NCBI RefSeq assembly: GCF_022581195.2
Contig: NC_061476.1
Span: 1,242,501-1,306,500, forward strand
Direction of reading: 5' to 3'
DNA length: 64,000 nucleotides
From: Helicoverpa zea
Taxonomy: Eukaryota; Arthropoda; Insecta; Lepidoptera; Noctuidae
The position numbers and the translations under genes are program-made. The notes under the pieces were generated by a model that did no database searches, had not been told where the DNA came from, and saw nothing but the letters and a program-made list of their open reading frames with translations. Below, in pieces: positions 46,961 to 59,546 of this stretch (position 1 is its first letter; the number at the start of each line of letters is the position of its first letter).

Positions 46961-47082
46961 TGTAACTGTTTGCTGTTCCTTAAAAGAAAAAAAAATAAAA
47001 GAAAAATAAAAAAAAATATTACTGCGAAATGTGTAACTTAACTCAAACTCATTTCCTATTCAAACTCTGCTGGAATACAGTA

Positions 47083-47206
47083 CTTTTTGAACGTCAAAAA
47101 ATTACAAGAGACAGCCCCCAAAACGCCCACCCTTCACCACTTCCTACGTGTTTTTGCTGGGAAGAAGAAGTGGCGCAACAAACTTTCAACAATGTTTTAT
47201 AATGCA
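47083..47206 (+). repeat. Dispersed repeat, copy 2 of 2
   Basis: It matches 8091-8245 through CCAAAACGCCCACCCTTCAC and GTTTTTGCTGGGAAGAAGAA. It lacks the CTGTCTG insert of copy 1. Confidence 0.6.
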
Positions 47207-47215
47207 TATTGATAT

Positions 47216-47350
47216 CATCATCTCCCGAGCCTTTGCCCAACTAGGTATACCACCTATATTGGGGTCGGCTTCCAGTATATTCCAGTGCTAAGTACCTACC
47301 AGTGTTTTACAAGAATGACTGTCTATCTGACCTCCTCAACCCAGTTATGC
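47216..47350 (-). mobile_element. SINE type-1 tail fragment
   Basis: TCATCTCCCGAGCCTTTGCC, TTGGGGTCGGCTTCCAG and CCTCCTCAACCCAGTTA match the reverse of the type-1 tail, with a short insertion (TATACCACC) near the start. Confidence 0.65.
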
Positions 47351-48499
47351 ACATTGGTATACAATGTATAGGCTGTGGTACAGGTACCAGTATTGCAGTA
47401 TGCAATATTGACATAAAATAACACTCTACATTAAAAGCTTACATAATGAATAAATTATTAATTAGTAATTCAAAGTCCAAGGCAAATAACTGACGAATGA
47501 AAAAACATACGATACTGCATAAGGAATGTATCCTGCAAGAAAGTTTAACTTATAAAACAGTTAATAAATTATCTTTAATTTCCGACAAGAAAATTGGTCA
47601 TAGATTAAATATTTATTGTACAAACAGACTTGTGGATAGGTAGAATTATACCTCTAGCTAGCTAGTGCATCTCATTAACCTGAGTGAGTAGATGGTTGTA
47701 TGTATGTCCTCTTTCGGCATACATTGGCGTCAAACTAACATTCTTCAGTTGTTTGATTCATCCCAACTTAATCCGCGCACCTAGATAAAAGGTTGCCTTC
47801 GTCGATAAATTGGCTATCTGCCGCTGAATCTAAATCGTATGTAGCTTCTGAGATTAAAGTGTTTAAACAAATATTCAATAAACTACTTAATAACAAACCC
47901 TTCGGTTCGATAATATTAGTAAAGATTACTTAACTATTGTCATGATGCAACTGAGACATCTGTGTCTATCATTAAATGCCTTAACTTTGTATTCTGATTA
48001 AGCACCTATAGGTAACAATCAAGACACTCCTTCAACTTACAAAACTAGTCCAATCTACAAATGAATTTTCATAATCTTTGCCAGTCGGAACCGGCAGGAA
48101 AAAGAACACGGCGTGGGCGCATACTAATAGTCTGCTTTGATGCCCCAATGAGCTCAGGATGATATATCGATCGATAAACAAGAGGGTAATAACATCGATT
48201 CGAATTATTGATTCTTTTTACAGTAAGTACTGATATCGAATGCTGTGTCTATTGAAACTGTGCATAAGCTGCGCAAAAGTTTTAGACTTCTACTGACAGA
48301 TCTTTTTTTTTGTTATGTGATATTAGGTATATGTGTATTAGAATCTGAGAGATGTCCTTGTTCCGAAAGTTTCAGAATTTCCCACTGTTTAAGATGTTTC
48401 AATGTACAATTCAGTAGTGGTAAATAGTTTCAGACCATGTCCAGCAATATTCTCAAAAGGGTTCAAAGCCAATATCTATCCCTGCAAATACAAAGAAGA

Positions 48500-48625
48500 C
48501 GAAACATTTTATTGTTCGTTTGTACCCTAAAGACAAGCTACACTCTTCCCGAGTAACATAGACTATACTTTGTTTGGATACGAGAAGGAATTTCCGGGAC
48601 GCGAGTGATACCGCTGGAAAATGGC
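48500..48625 (+). mobile_element. Helitron-like fragment
   Basis: GTTTGTACCCTAAAGACAAG, CTTCCCGAGTAACATAGACT and GAGTGATACCGCTGGAAAA follow the family consensus order. The CTAG end has become GGCTAA. Confidence 0.55.
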
Positions 48626-48639
48626 TAAAAAAAATGAGT

Positions 48640-48725
48640 GACCAACCCGCATTGAACAAGCTCAATTCTTTTCTGGTATGAGAGGAGGCCTGTGCCGAAC
48701 AGTGGGTCGATAAAAATACCGATGA
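48640..48725 (+). mobile_element. SINE type-2 tail fragment
   Basis: GACCAACCCGCATTGAACAA, TGAGAGGAGGCCTGTGCCGA and CAGTGGGTCGATAAAAA are the last 85 bp of the type-2 tail. Confidence 0.65.
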
Positions 48726-49035
48726 TGATGATGAAAAAACTTAATAAACTTCCAAACTTCTTTTAAGTATATTAAAAACAGACTTTGTACCTTACCTGAT
48801 ACAATCAAATTACTCATACACATCATACTCATAGTTTAAGCAACGCTCTGATCCAATCAACATTTTTTTTACTAAACCACTTCGGAATAAACCGTTTTGT
48901 AATGGGGCCCGCAATTTTCAAAAGTAGTTTTTAACTATATCTTTTTATATTACTGTTATTAGCATTGTTTTATGTTGTGTCTGTTTGTGTAGGTATTTTG
49001 GATACTTACATTTTGAATTATATATACATTTTGAA

Positions 49036-49423
49036 AAGTCGTGGTGGCCTAGTGGGCAAAGAACCAACCTCTCGAGTATGAGGGCGCGGGTTCGATTCCA
49101 GGTCAGGCAGGTACCAATGCAACTTTTCTAAGTTTGTATGTACTTTCCAAGTATATCTTAGACACCAATGACTGTGTTTCGGATGGCACGTTAAACTGTA
49201 GGTCCCGGCTGTCATTGAACATCCTTGGCAGTCGTTACGGGTAGTCAGAAGCCAGTAAGTCTGACACCAGTCTAACCAAGGGGTATCGGGTTGCCCGGGT
49301 AACTGGGTTGAGGAGGTCAGATAGGCAGTCGCTTTTTGTAAAGCACTGGTACTCAGCTGAATCCGGTTAGACTGGAAGCCGACCCCAACATAGTTTGGGA
49401 AAAAGGCTCGGAGGATGATGATG
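49036..49423 (+). mobile_element. Full-length SINE (type 1) with target-site duplication
   Basis: The element has a head (GTCGTGGTGGCCTAGTGGGC), box B (GGTTCGATTCC), body and (GAT)n end. It is flanked by a 10-bp duplication, ACATTTTGAA, at 49026-49035 and 49424-49433. Intact flanks and low divergence make it the youngest SINE here. Confidence 0.92.
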
Positions 49424-50654
49424 ACATTTTGAATTATATTCCGAGTGTTCCCGGTGTTTTCACTCACTTCCCGCAACAGGGCAAATAAATGGGCCTGTGT
49501 TTTTTGTGTGCTCTAGGCTATATGTGTTGAAAAATGTTAGGTATATTGAAGAGATATATCCTTCTAGAAGTCTGTGGAAAATAAATACAGCATTAATGTG
49601 AAGACACCGACTTTAAGAGAGATTTTTTGTGATTTTAGAAGTCATTTAATTTTATTTATTTTCAGATTAGACAAGTGGCCAGTTTTTGAACCTTTTCACA
49701 AATTGCCGCTTAACAGTAACCGCAGTACATAAATGTACTATCCTACATGCATTATTACCAACCAATTTTAAGCTCATTTTTCTCTAAAAGTTAGCAATAT
49801 ATTCTATAAATAATCCAACATGACCAATTAAACTACATAATACCTTTTCCAATAGGATTAAAAAACCAAAGTAAAGCCAAGTTGAAAACCACTACTTAAA
49901 GCAACGTTAACAGTAAACGCACACATGCAAACGGCCATAGTTTTCACGACATGTGTACACACACGCACACATGTGCATAGTAATTGTGGAGAGAATATAA
50001 AAAAAATTGCGTTAAGTGTGCCTTACTTGCGCGGCGAGGCGGGTACAGGGGGAGACGATAGTGGTTATAGAGTTTTTTTTCAAAATATTTAAAGTTGGTC
50101 TCTTCGGGTTCAAGACTCAAATTCTATAATATTTGGTGTATGATCTCATGTGATGCATTTGGGTAATAATATAGTTCTATATTCAAATACGAAGTGGGCA
50201 AAGAAATCTTCGAGATCTGAAGTTCTATAGAAAATCTGTGGAAAACTAGCAGTGTCACTGTTAGCAGATTGCCAAATAGTACCTACCACTTGCTCGTTTT
50301 CTACTAATATAATGAATTGCGTACAATAATCTTTTGTCCAATGAACATGTATGGTTTCCAAAAGCAAGAATTATCTGATCATTCAGCAATAAACGAATTT
50401 GCAGAAACAAAGACACTTTTATTCTTTTGATATCCATATATTTTTAACATATTTTTCCGTCTCCGTGGCCATCCATGGCGTCCAAGGCTGATTTCGCAAA
50501 AAATTTGCGCGGCTTTAACTTAGCCACGAACTCTTACAAAATTTCTCCTTTCAATCCCAAATAAACACACAAATATTTATTTCTCCACATTTCCTTATAC
50601 AGCAATCCAGTATGTAGTTCAGGTGTACATAGCGGGCGGCCGTTCCGTCTGGCC

Positions 50655-52330
50655 ACAGTTGGCTGACAGAGCGAGAAGTTCAAATCTCCCAGCTCGTAAT
50701 TGATAAATAAACGCGGCACGTGCGGGTCAACACACCTGATGACGAGGAGGTGGCCTGGATTGCATGTGGATAAGATGAAAAACCACGAGAAACATGGCAG
50801 ACTGGCTTGGAAGAAAATCCACCAGAAACACGGTTGAAGGAGGATAATGGAACCACCTTAAGTCTTACAGTTACGGTTTCGACAATAAAATTGGGCAATT
50901 AAAATTTTGGTCGCTTAAAAACATTGCGCCATCTTCAATATTTACTTAGGCACCCTAGAAGTCAATTTAGAAGGGTACGATGGGGCTGACATATCTATGA
51001 TAAAAGCCCCTAAATAAATTTAGAATTAAAAATAAAAAAGTCAATTTAGCACAATATGGTAATAATGAAGAAACATGGTGTAGGACGGCCCACAGCATGG
51101 TGGACCGACGAATTGACGAAGGGGTTTTGGAGAAGAAATAAAAGCTTGAGAGGAGCAAAACACTGCTACTCGCCAGTTCAAGATTATCAGTAGTTGGCTG
51201 ACAGAGCGAGAATTTCAAATCTCCCAGCTCGTAATTGATAAATAAACGCGGCACGTGCGGGTCAACACACCTGATGACGAGGAGGTGCCCTGGATTGTAT
51301 GTGCTCATGGCTTGGAAGAAAATCCACCTGAAGAAAGATGGAGGATTAGCGAACCACCTTAAATCTAACGGTCACGTCTACGACGGTCCCTAAACCTAAA
51401 GGTATTAAGACTTTGCAATCAAATTTTTGTCCCTTAAAATCATTTTCCAAACTTCAATTTTTACCCTAGTGGTAAATGTTGCACAATATGGTTACTGTTA
51501 CTGTGACAGCCTTTTAATCGTCCCACTGCTGGGCACAGGCCTCCTCTCACACGGAGAAGTATTGAACGTTAATCACCACGCTTGCTCAATATGGTATCTA
51601 ATAATGAAGAAACATAGTGTAGGACGGACTACAGCAAGGTGGACAAATAGGGGTTTTGAAGAAGAAATAAGAGTTTAGATAGAACAAAACACTGCTACTC
51701 GCTAGTTCAGGATTATCAGTTGGTTGACAGAGCGAGAAGTTCAAATCTCCCAGCTCGTAATTGATAAATAAACGCGGCACGTGCGGGTCAACACACCTGA
51801 TGACGACGAGGTGCCCTGGATTGCATGTGGGTAGTAAGATCCCCAGAAAGGGAGAAAATCCACCAGAACCATGGCAATAGGAGGATTAGGGAACCACCTT
51901 AAGTCTCAAAGTCACTTCTTCGACAGTCCCTAGATATGCAATAACATTGTGAAATACAACACATTTTTGTCTCTTAAAATCATTCCAGAATCTTCAATAA
52001 TATATTTACCATAAAAGTCAATTTAGCACAATATGGTAATAATGAAGAAACATAGTATAGGACGGCCTACAGCAAGGTGGACCAACGATATGAAGAAGGG
52101 GTTTTGGAGAACTAATAAGAGTGTGAGTGAAACAATGCACTGCTCCTCGCCAAGGCAGGGTTATCAGTAGTTGATGGTAGAGCGAGAAGTTCAAATCTCC
52201 CAGCTCGTAATTGATAAATAAACGCGGCACGTGCGGGTCAACACACCTGATGACGACGAGGTGCCCTGGATTGAATGTGGATAAGAAGAGAATACAGAAG
52301 ACAGATGGATCAGATTTCTAAAACCTACAA
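50655..52330. repeat. Four-copy tandem array with an invariant 67-bp core
   Basis: A unit of roughly 450-535 bp is repeated. The core occurs at 50679-50745, 51214-51280, 51740-51806 and 52190-52256 and is identical in all four copies, while the rest of the units has many substitutions and indels. Each core contains TAATTGATAAATAAA, CACGTG and GGGTCA. Units 2-4 also share a stretch reading KHSVGRPTARWT-like in one frame, resembling the C-terminal region of RTE-type LINE proteins. A degenerate fifth piece is at 52660-52760. A type-2 SINE tail (51514-51596) interrupts unit 3. Confidence 0.85.
51514..51596 (-). mobile_element. SINE type-2 tail inside the tandem array
   Basis: ATCGTCCCACTGCTGGGCAC, CCTCTCACACGGAGAAGTAT and CACCACGCTTGCTCAAT match the type-2 tail. 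The array sequence resumes right after it (TAATAATGAAGAAACATAG). Confidence 0.75.
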
Positions 52331-53044
52331 CTAGGCAAGTATTCTATAATCTACCAGTCTGTGGATTTGGTTACTAGATACCAACGTTTCAAAGATAAAT
52401 TCGTTTGTTAGAAATTAGACCAATTAAATCAGCACTTTTTCACGTCAAATTACATTGGAGAGCACCCTCAAGAACTTTATCTTAAGAAGAAAGGAGGAAG
52501 AAGAAGCTATCTAGAAACATAGCTGTCTATAGAAATTAATTGCAATGTTATGCATATAAATTCCATTAATAACTGTTGCACATTGCTTGTAAAGTGCTAA
52601 TGTTTATCCTATCTAAGTAAGTAAGGCAGGTGAAATAGAGTAGGGACTGCGTTTGGGCAAATAAAGTGTAGAACTACGTGTAGGACGTTTTTCTGCAAGG
52701 AGAACCGACGATTTCAAGTAGGAAAAAGTTAGAAAAGATCTCAAGGAGTTTAGAAAAGTTAAGCAAACCTTTTGTAGGTTTGGCATGCCTGACATATGAA
52801 TAGTAATAGGTCGTCTTCAAGTTATCGTGTGCAGAATTCAATCTAACCTTAAAAAAAAACTGCTACGATTTTCATGCTTTTGGAAAGACAATAAGACCAC
52901 AAAGGCGGTTGGTAATGAAAAATGGCAACGTCTGATGACAGTTCAGTTTCAAAGTTGGCATCAAAGTTGCACAACTATACGAAACACAATATCTATGTCT
53001 TCTGAACATAAAACCGTAAGCGAGAATCAAACTTATTAAATACT

Positions 53045-53170
53045 TAGGAACTACTGTCCGTATCAGGATAAAATATAATCTATGTTACTCGAAAACAGTG
53101 CAGCTTTCCAACAGTGAAAGAATGTTTCAAAGTTGTTCAGTCATTTCGGAGCCTTTGGGGTACGAAACAA
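53045..53170 (-). mobile_element. Helitron-like fragment
   Basis: CAGGATAAAATATAATCTAT, GTGCAGCTTTCCAACAGTG and TTTCGGAGCCTTTGGGGTAC are reversed family words. Termini are lost. Confidence 0.55.
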
Positions 53171-53835
53171 ACAACAAGATTTTGCCTCTTTTTTATATGA
53201 GTATAGATTTCTGAAGAATTTAAATCCTATCATTATTACCTATGATTTACACAAAAAAATATACAACTACTCCCATCAGTTATAATTATAACAGATCATT
53301 GTATCCTATACATTAATTCTACCATTACAACCATCAGCTACACACTAAGGTGACAGGTTGCTTGTCGTTAACCCTACGTAACCTGTCACCCCTTGTAACC
53401 CTTCCTCGGTTAATGTCGTGACCACCTGACTGAGGGTGAAATAATAAGAAACTAACGTCTTTTTCTTTATCTTTAGTTTAGAATAGTAATGTTAGGTAGC
53501 GGTATTTGTTAAGTAGATTATGAAGTTGTAAACTTATTTGAAACTAATTTTTATTTGCATAAGTGCAACTTGTGGTTATAAGGCAATAAATACCATAAAG
53601 TCCACGAAAATCTGAATCTTCGTTGTAATAAAAATTTGAATGTGTCAGTTAAAAATGCCTTCGGGCCGATTTTTCAGTCGCCTGATTTTTTTTATAGAAA
53701 ACATGTAATACCGCTATATTTCTTCCTCAGATAGAAGTTGATTGAAAAATCGGCTCTTTTAGGTTTAAAATACCTTTAACTTATGTTTATGTACTTCCCG
53801 ATCAATGATCAAACCAGCATATACTTCAACTACTA

Positions 53836-54054
53836 TATAGTTATCGGCACGAATCTTGAGCTCTGACCTTCACCTGCGCAGAAGTAATTTATTGGGTCCC
53901 TTTTGTGGTATGAAATGAGGCGCGGGGGCGGGCTAAAGCGGTGATTGGCCCGCAGTGCATCGCGTCATAGCCGTCACTCGGGATTGGTTCTTTGCTAATA
54001 AATCACTTCTGCGCAGATGTAGGTCAGAGCTCAAAATTCGTACCGATAACTATA
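53836..54054. mobile_element. Palindromic MITE, copy 2
   Basis: It is 219 bp long, against 218 bp for the copy at 30221-30438, and highly similar over its whole length (read in the opposite orientation). It begins TATAGTTATCGGCACGAATC and ends CCGATAACTATA, with the centre GCGCGGGGGCGGGC. Confidence 0.85.
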
Positions 54055-55969
54055 CTATGGCATCAATTTGATCGGAATTATTTGGACTTCAGGACTGAAT
54101 ATTCACGTTGAATTCACTGAAGATTCACATCAAATTCCTTTTATTATGTTCAGATAAAAACATTCCATATAACACATATTTAAGTACCTATAAGACGAGT
54201 AAATAACTTCTAAATCCAGTTAAGAAACAAGTTTTGCAAGCCCAGCCCCAATTAAATACATTTAAGTCTGTCAAAACCACCAATTATTGCTTACAACATT
54301 TCATGATAGACCGACAAAACTTATCATATTCATATCAATTTTAACATCAGAATTAAAAATATACTTCTTTAAAAGCAATTTTAAGATTAAAATCCACCAT
54401 ATTGTCATAAAGTACATAAATTACCAACACTAGAAGTTTCCGTTAACACATACACATGTAAAACGCACACAGAGAAATACACATGTGTGTGTAAGTGAGC
54501 ATGTGTGAGTGAAATAAAAAGTCGACGCGTGCGCACATTTACGACACATAACAGATGACTATTGCTATCTCTTTCTTACTTTAGCAGTTTATACATATAT
54601 CTGTCTTTGTTTAACACGGAGTATGTAATTATAGTTGGTACATTACTGGTCGGTTCCGTTGGGTATACCTATATCTAGTTTTATGTAGGTATGTTCGTAT
54701 GTGTTTCTAATCTCGGGAAATTATTACTTTTTATTGCTGAGATTCTGTTCAGTGTTTTAAAATATAATGAGGTATTTTTATAGTGCTCGCGTTTTTTATG
54801 TTTTTTGAGGTTAATGGAAATAATAAGTTGACGTGGTTTATTCCTACGTGGTTTTGTTTAAAAAGTTTCGTTATTTTATTTGGATAGATGAGATTTTTTC
54901 CTATACCGTAGTCGCATAGACTATTTATGGGTCTTCTAAGTAACAGAATATTGTTGAGTTTCTTGTGAATTTTAAGCCATTATAAATACCTATAGCAAAA
55001 GCAGGCTTTATTGCTTTCATTTCATGAAAATATGTAGGTATGGTCCGACATAATTTAAATACGTACCTACCTTTTAAAGAAAACTTAAAAATAGGGATGG
55101 GAATTGATTATATTCTTACGGCAAAATACTTAAGTATGTTTTTGTTATCTTAAAAAGGTTTGATAAAACAAAGGAAATTAATTCATAAAACACCAAAGAA
55201 CATGAATATTCAAATAATATTGTTTTGCATGTTAATTAATTTGAATGACGGTATGTATTAATTCTAATGAGTTTTATAAATAATATATAAATAAATCTTT
55301 AGTTTTTATTGAAATACGGTTAATATTTACTGCGCAGCTTTTTTCTAGCTTTATAATAACCTCCAAATATTTCAGGAATAATGTTAAAGAACGAACGTCC
55401 GAATCAATGACTTCTCAATCGCAATCGCTTGGGCACTGTGTATGTTCTGCGCAGCTGTCTGACCTCTTTCGAGAATAGACACAGTAGTCGAAAATCCGGC
55501 CTGGATGCTAATTATTATCTAACTCCTTTAGCAATAGACATGATGAATAATAATAATAATGCCAGTGTTTATTCCACTACTTTGAAGTTAATAGTAGCCA
55601 CCTTCGAACAAGAAAAGTTTTTCGACAATGCCTTTACTAATAGATGCAAGGAATCAAAATGGCTAACATCGATGTGGCACTAACCATGATATAAATGGAA
55701 AGGATTTGATAATTTTGGACTAGACCTGGACTTAATGGAATCTCTGAGTATTCCAATAATAGGCTACCTTTGCATGTCTCACGTGGAATCCAACCAATTA
55801 TTTTTAACTTTCTTAAAAATTATCTAAACCAGACTTTTTCCCACCGATTCTACCAGCATGAACTTCTGCTTACCCCAGTAAGGGCTTAATGCCGTTTCAT
55901 AGTGTTGGCCGTTACGAGACGGTTATACTTTCTTCGTCTCGCATCGGCGCCCACGCAGACGGGGCAGGG

Positions 55970-56010
55970 CTAGTGATGTGCATCTATCGATACGATAGTT
56001 GCATCACTAG
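55970..56010. repeat. 41-bp palindrome around a TATCGATA site
   Basis: The arms CTAGTGATGTGCATCTATCG and CGATAGTTGCATCACTAG pair with two small differences around a 3-base centre. The core CTATCGATACGATAG holds a DREF-type TATCGATA. Preceded by a GC-rich 60-bp stretch. Confidence 0.5.
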
Positions 56011-56892
56011 TTCACGTAATCCTTACATAAAGGGTAAAAAATGTAATATAATGTTGTTGTATATAGTTGCATAGTGTGTAAAATGCTTTCGTAAGAGATG
56101 ATAGAAGATTGTGATGAAATAGATTATCGTTGGCTTGTTTATTAAGTGATTAGGTATTTAATGTTAATAATTAACAGACTAACTGAATACAATGTTTATA
56201 GGTATCATAATAAAAAAATAAACATTCGAATTAAGCACCTCTATTTTAGGAAGCAGGTTAAAAATGGTGAACAATGACACAAGAAACCCATGCCTATTCT
56301 TTTATATAATATAATAAATACGGAGAGTATTTGACAGAAAACTCTGAAATTATGAGCAAACAAAGCACCAAGTAAATATTATAATTATAAAAAAAAAAGA
56401 AAAAATATGGTTATTCAGGTAATTATGTGGCGTTTATGTACGGTTGACCTTCTTTTTTGTCAAATTATTCGTAAAATATTCATAAAGCACTTGAAGCATC
56501 AAATTGTGTTTTTTTTTTCGGAATGTATGCTAACAATTTTTTTGTTTTAATTGATTTATTTTTAGATAAGTATTGTCGATGAATTAAGTTAATTACGCAG
56601 TGATTAATAAAAAAATTATAAGCATGAGACATAAGTTCAAGAAACTAAAAATCGAATGATCGAATTATTCAAATTATTTATTTATACTTTATTGCACTGA
56701 CCTAATATATTAGGTACTTAAAATTGCCTTCCAATGCTAAAATTCTACAAACTAAAGTAAAAATCGAACCATAGTAAAATAATTCGAGTCGAAATTTAAT
56801 TTAGGTACAAAATATTTTCATATCAAATTTCTATTTCTTTTTCAGAAAAACATTGCTTTCAGTATTTCAATCAATTAATCATTACAAACCGT

Positions 56893-56908
56893 TTATCGAT
56901 ATCGATAA
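56893..56908. promoter_or_regulatory. Double overlapping DRE palindrome
   Basis: TTATCGATATCGATAA is a perfect 16-bp palindrome containing two overlapping TATCGATA sites (56894-56901 and 56900-56907), the binding word of insect DREF. About 35 bp on lies GCGGAAGT (56941-56948), an ETS-like site, in a short GC-rich stretch. No coding exon follows that I can recognise. Confidence 0.4.
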
Positions 56909-57317
56909 AACATCCCGTGTCCCATCCCTAACCTCCTGGGGCGGAAGTAGTATAATTGTGGCGTCTTCCCCTCACTGGCCAGTCCCGACGAAAAAGTTAA
57001 CTTTACTTGTTCTTACTTTTCATATTATTACTTGATAACTGGCTCTTATTATCTATTCCTGGCTTGATGGATAAGTTGTGTTGGGAAAAATAATATTATT
57101 TTCTAATTTCTTTCTGGTTCGGTTTTTATAATGAGAATCTTATTTTACACCTAACTACTTTACTTTACGTTGTTGTTATCAAATTCTATGATGTTTATGT
57201 CCGGGGCCATACTAACCAATTTCCGAAAAACATCGAGTTATTCAATTCCCGGGTTAAGAAGTGTACACTAAGAATGGGTAAACTTGTATAAATATTGGCT
57301 TATTCAATACTATATTT

Positions 57318-57490
57318 TTCCCGTAGCTTCACCCACATCCTAGGAGAACTACTAATTTATAAGTTAATAGTAGCCTTCGTCCTTTCTCAGGCTCTAGACT
57401 ATCTATGTAACTTATATTTAAATTAGTTCAGTAGTTTTAGATCAGAGTTACTTTCGCATTTACAATATTACGTATTAGTGACGCTCTCCT
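57318..57490 (-). mobile_element. Diverged Helitron-like copy
   Basis: CCCGTAGCTTCACCCACATC, TCAGTAGTTTTAGATCAG and TTACTTTCGCATTTACAATA are the reverse of the family's start and end words. Confidence 0.55.
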
Positions 57491-57599
57491 GTAACTGTAG
57501 GTAGTGTCCAATCCTTAGTTTGCTAGAAGCTAGGGGGATGCCCCAAGCCTGATTTTAGTGAATGATTTCTTCACGATAACCAAAATGTATGAGAACTTA

Positions 57600-57735
57600 A
57601 GTTATGAAGTTTCTTGCCGGTTCTTATCCATGAGAACAACTTTTTGGAACCGTGAAACTAGTGTGACGTTTCATAGGAGCCTGCAAAAGCCTATTTGAAG
57701 TAAAAACATTTGACTTTGACTTTGAAGATCCCCAA
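57600..57735 (+). mobile_element. LINE 3' end with TTTGAC tail
   Basis: TTTTTGGAACCGTGAAACTA, GTGTGACGTTTCATAGGAGC and ACATTTGACTTTGACTTTG match 19174-19275 in the opposite orientation. Only the 3' end is left. Confidence 0.65.
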
Positions 57736-58129
57736 TTTAAAAAAAAAAAATGAAAAATATTACAAGATTACCATACAATTAAACCAAGTAAATCCAACTC
57801 CAATATAGCACTAACCATCATTTGTAATTAAAACTTCTAAACTTTTGTAGAACAAAAACTACCTAAGACAGGTGGAAATATACCCGTCTTGCTCTAACTT
57901 ACCTGTTGGTGTATATTGCTATCTCTTTCACCGGAAGACCGCGTTGACGGACAAACTGTAACGGGCGCTTGTCGTAACTGACTTTTGTTTGAAAATGTTT
58001 CTCAAAGTTTTGGAGAAAATTGTTGTTGTTGTTGTTATAGTTGCCAATTTGGAAAATAAGTTAGAATAATTAAAAACGATTTTTTAAAATAGTTTTTAAA
58101 TATTATATTTTCTTGTTATATACCTACTC

Positions 58130-58345
58130 ATCTGTCTAGCTTTTTACCAACTATGTCAGGGTCGGCTTCCAGTCTAACCGTTTGCAAATGAGTACCTACC
58201 AGTGTTTTACATAGATACCCTATCATAGATAGACCTATCTGACTTCCTTAACCCAATCACATGGACAACCAGATACCCCATGGTAAGAATGTTAGTCGGA
58301 CTGTCTGACTTTTGACTACCTTGAATAACTGCCAAAGATGTTCAA
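58130..58345 (-). mobile_element. Diverged SINE tail (type 1)
   Basis: GTCAGGGTCGGCTTCCAGTC, GAGTACCTACCAGTGTTTTA and GATGTTCAAATGACAGCC follow the reverse of the type-1 tail and body with many changes. Confidence 0.6.
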
Positions 58346-59546
58346 ATGACAGCCAGGACTCACCAATGTAACAAGCATTCAAAATCACGATAGAATTCGT
58401 CATGACAAGATGGTAACTTATCCACAGATCAACCACACCAAGCATTGCTTGCTTAGTTAGTTAAAAGATTATCATGATCAAATAAATTGCTCAAATGGTT
58501 GGCATTTTGCCAACCTCTTGTCTCACTCTCTTTTCTTAATCAAAAAGGCCAACTTCAACTTACAAATAACAGCAAAAACTTTGAGAACCTCACCTCTGTA
58601 ACAAAGAGCACCAGCGCACGCGCGGTAATTTTACTAACTCCATCCGAACATTAAGTAGAACACCAGTTTTTACGGTAACATTCTCAGAAACAACACAATA
58701 TCGTACATGAAACGGAACGTAACTACTTTTCAGCTTTCGACCGCTTCTCTGAAAAGGTTCTAAATTAAATATGATTTGTTTTTTTTTGGGTAAATGGTGA
58801 CAATGGTGTTAAATGGTCGTGGTGGGGTTTACTCGTGGGTCAGTTGCATTTTTAATTATCTACTTCGATATTTTGTTTATGCTGGTTTTGGTTAGGTAAA
58901 AATTGAGCACAAGTATAGAAATATACATACAGTTTTAAGGAGGCTATGTCTACCTTTACCCTTTACTATGTTTGAAGCACTTTTTTAACACATATTAGTA
59001 TTTTACCTATGATATCAAAATCCCCTCACTGGAAATCGTAATTGTTGGGAAAAGGCAAATGAGATGATGACCTGACGTATCAAAATAGAAATATTTCCCA
59101 AAAAACACTTTATTATTACACTATATTAAACTTTTTAGAAACAAAAAGTTTTTCCACAAAAATCTATAACAAACACACTTCTCACTTTCGCATTAATCAC
59201 ATTTATTTGTCCAATCCTCCAGTGTTGATTAATTAATAACAAACTAGAGTCAAAATCGGTTCTATCAGATGTTCACCCCCTGCACCCCTCACCCCTCGTC
59301 ACCTCTACCTCCGAGGGGTTGAGGGGTTGAAGACCAACCACCTGCCTCTAATTATATACGATACTAATCTTTGTAATAGTGGCACGTGGATAGAAAAGGT
59401 TTCTATAAGAGAATAGATTAGTGAGATCTGTTCTATGATTGTTGATCAAGATTTTGTAGTAATGTTCTTATAAATGCGAAGGTTTGTAAAGATGTTCGTG
59501 AATACGTATGGACGATGTCTGTTACTGTAACTGATAAATTACTGAA

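Noticed and set aside
49018..49476. 152-codon frame on the reverse strand
   Set aside because: It is the antisense of the full-length SINE at 49036-49423.
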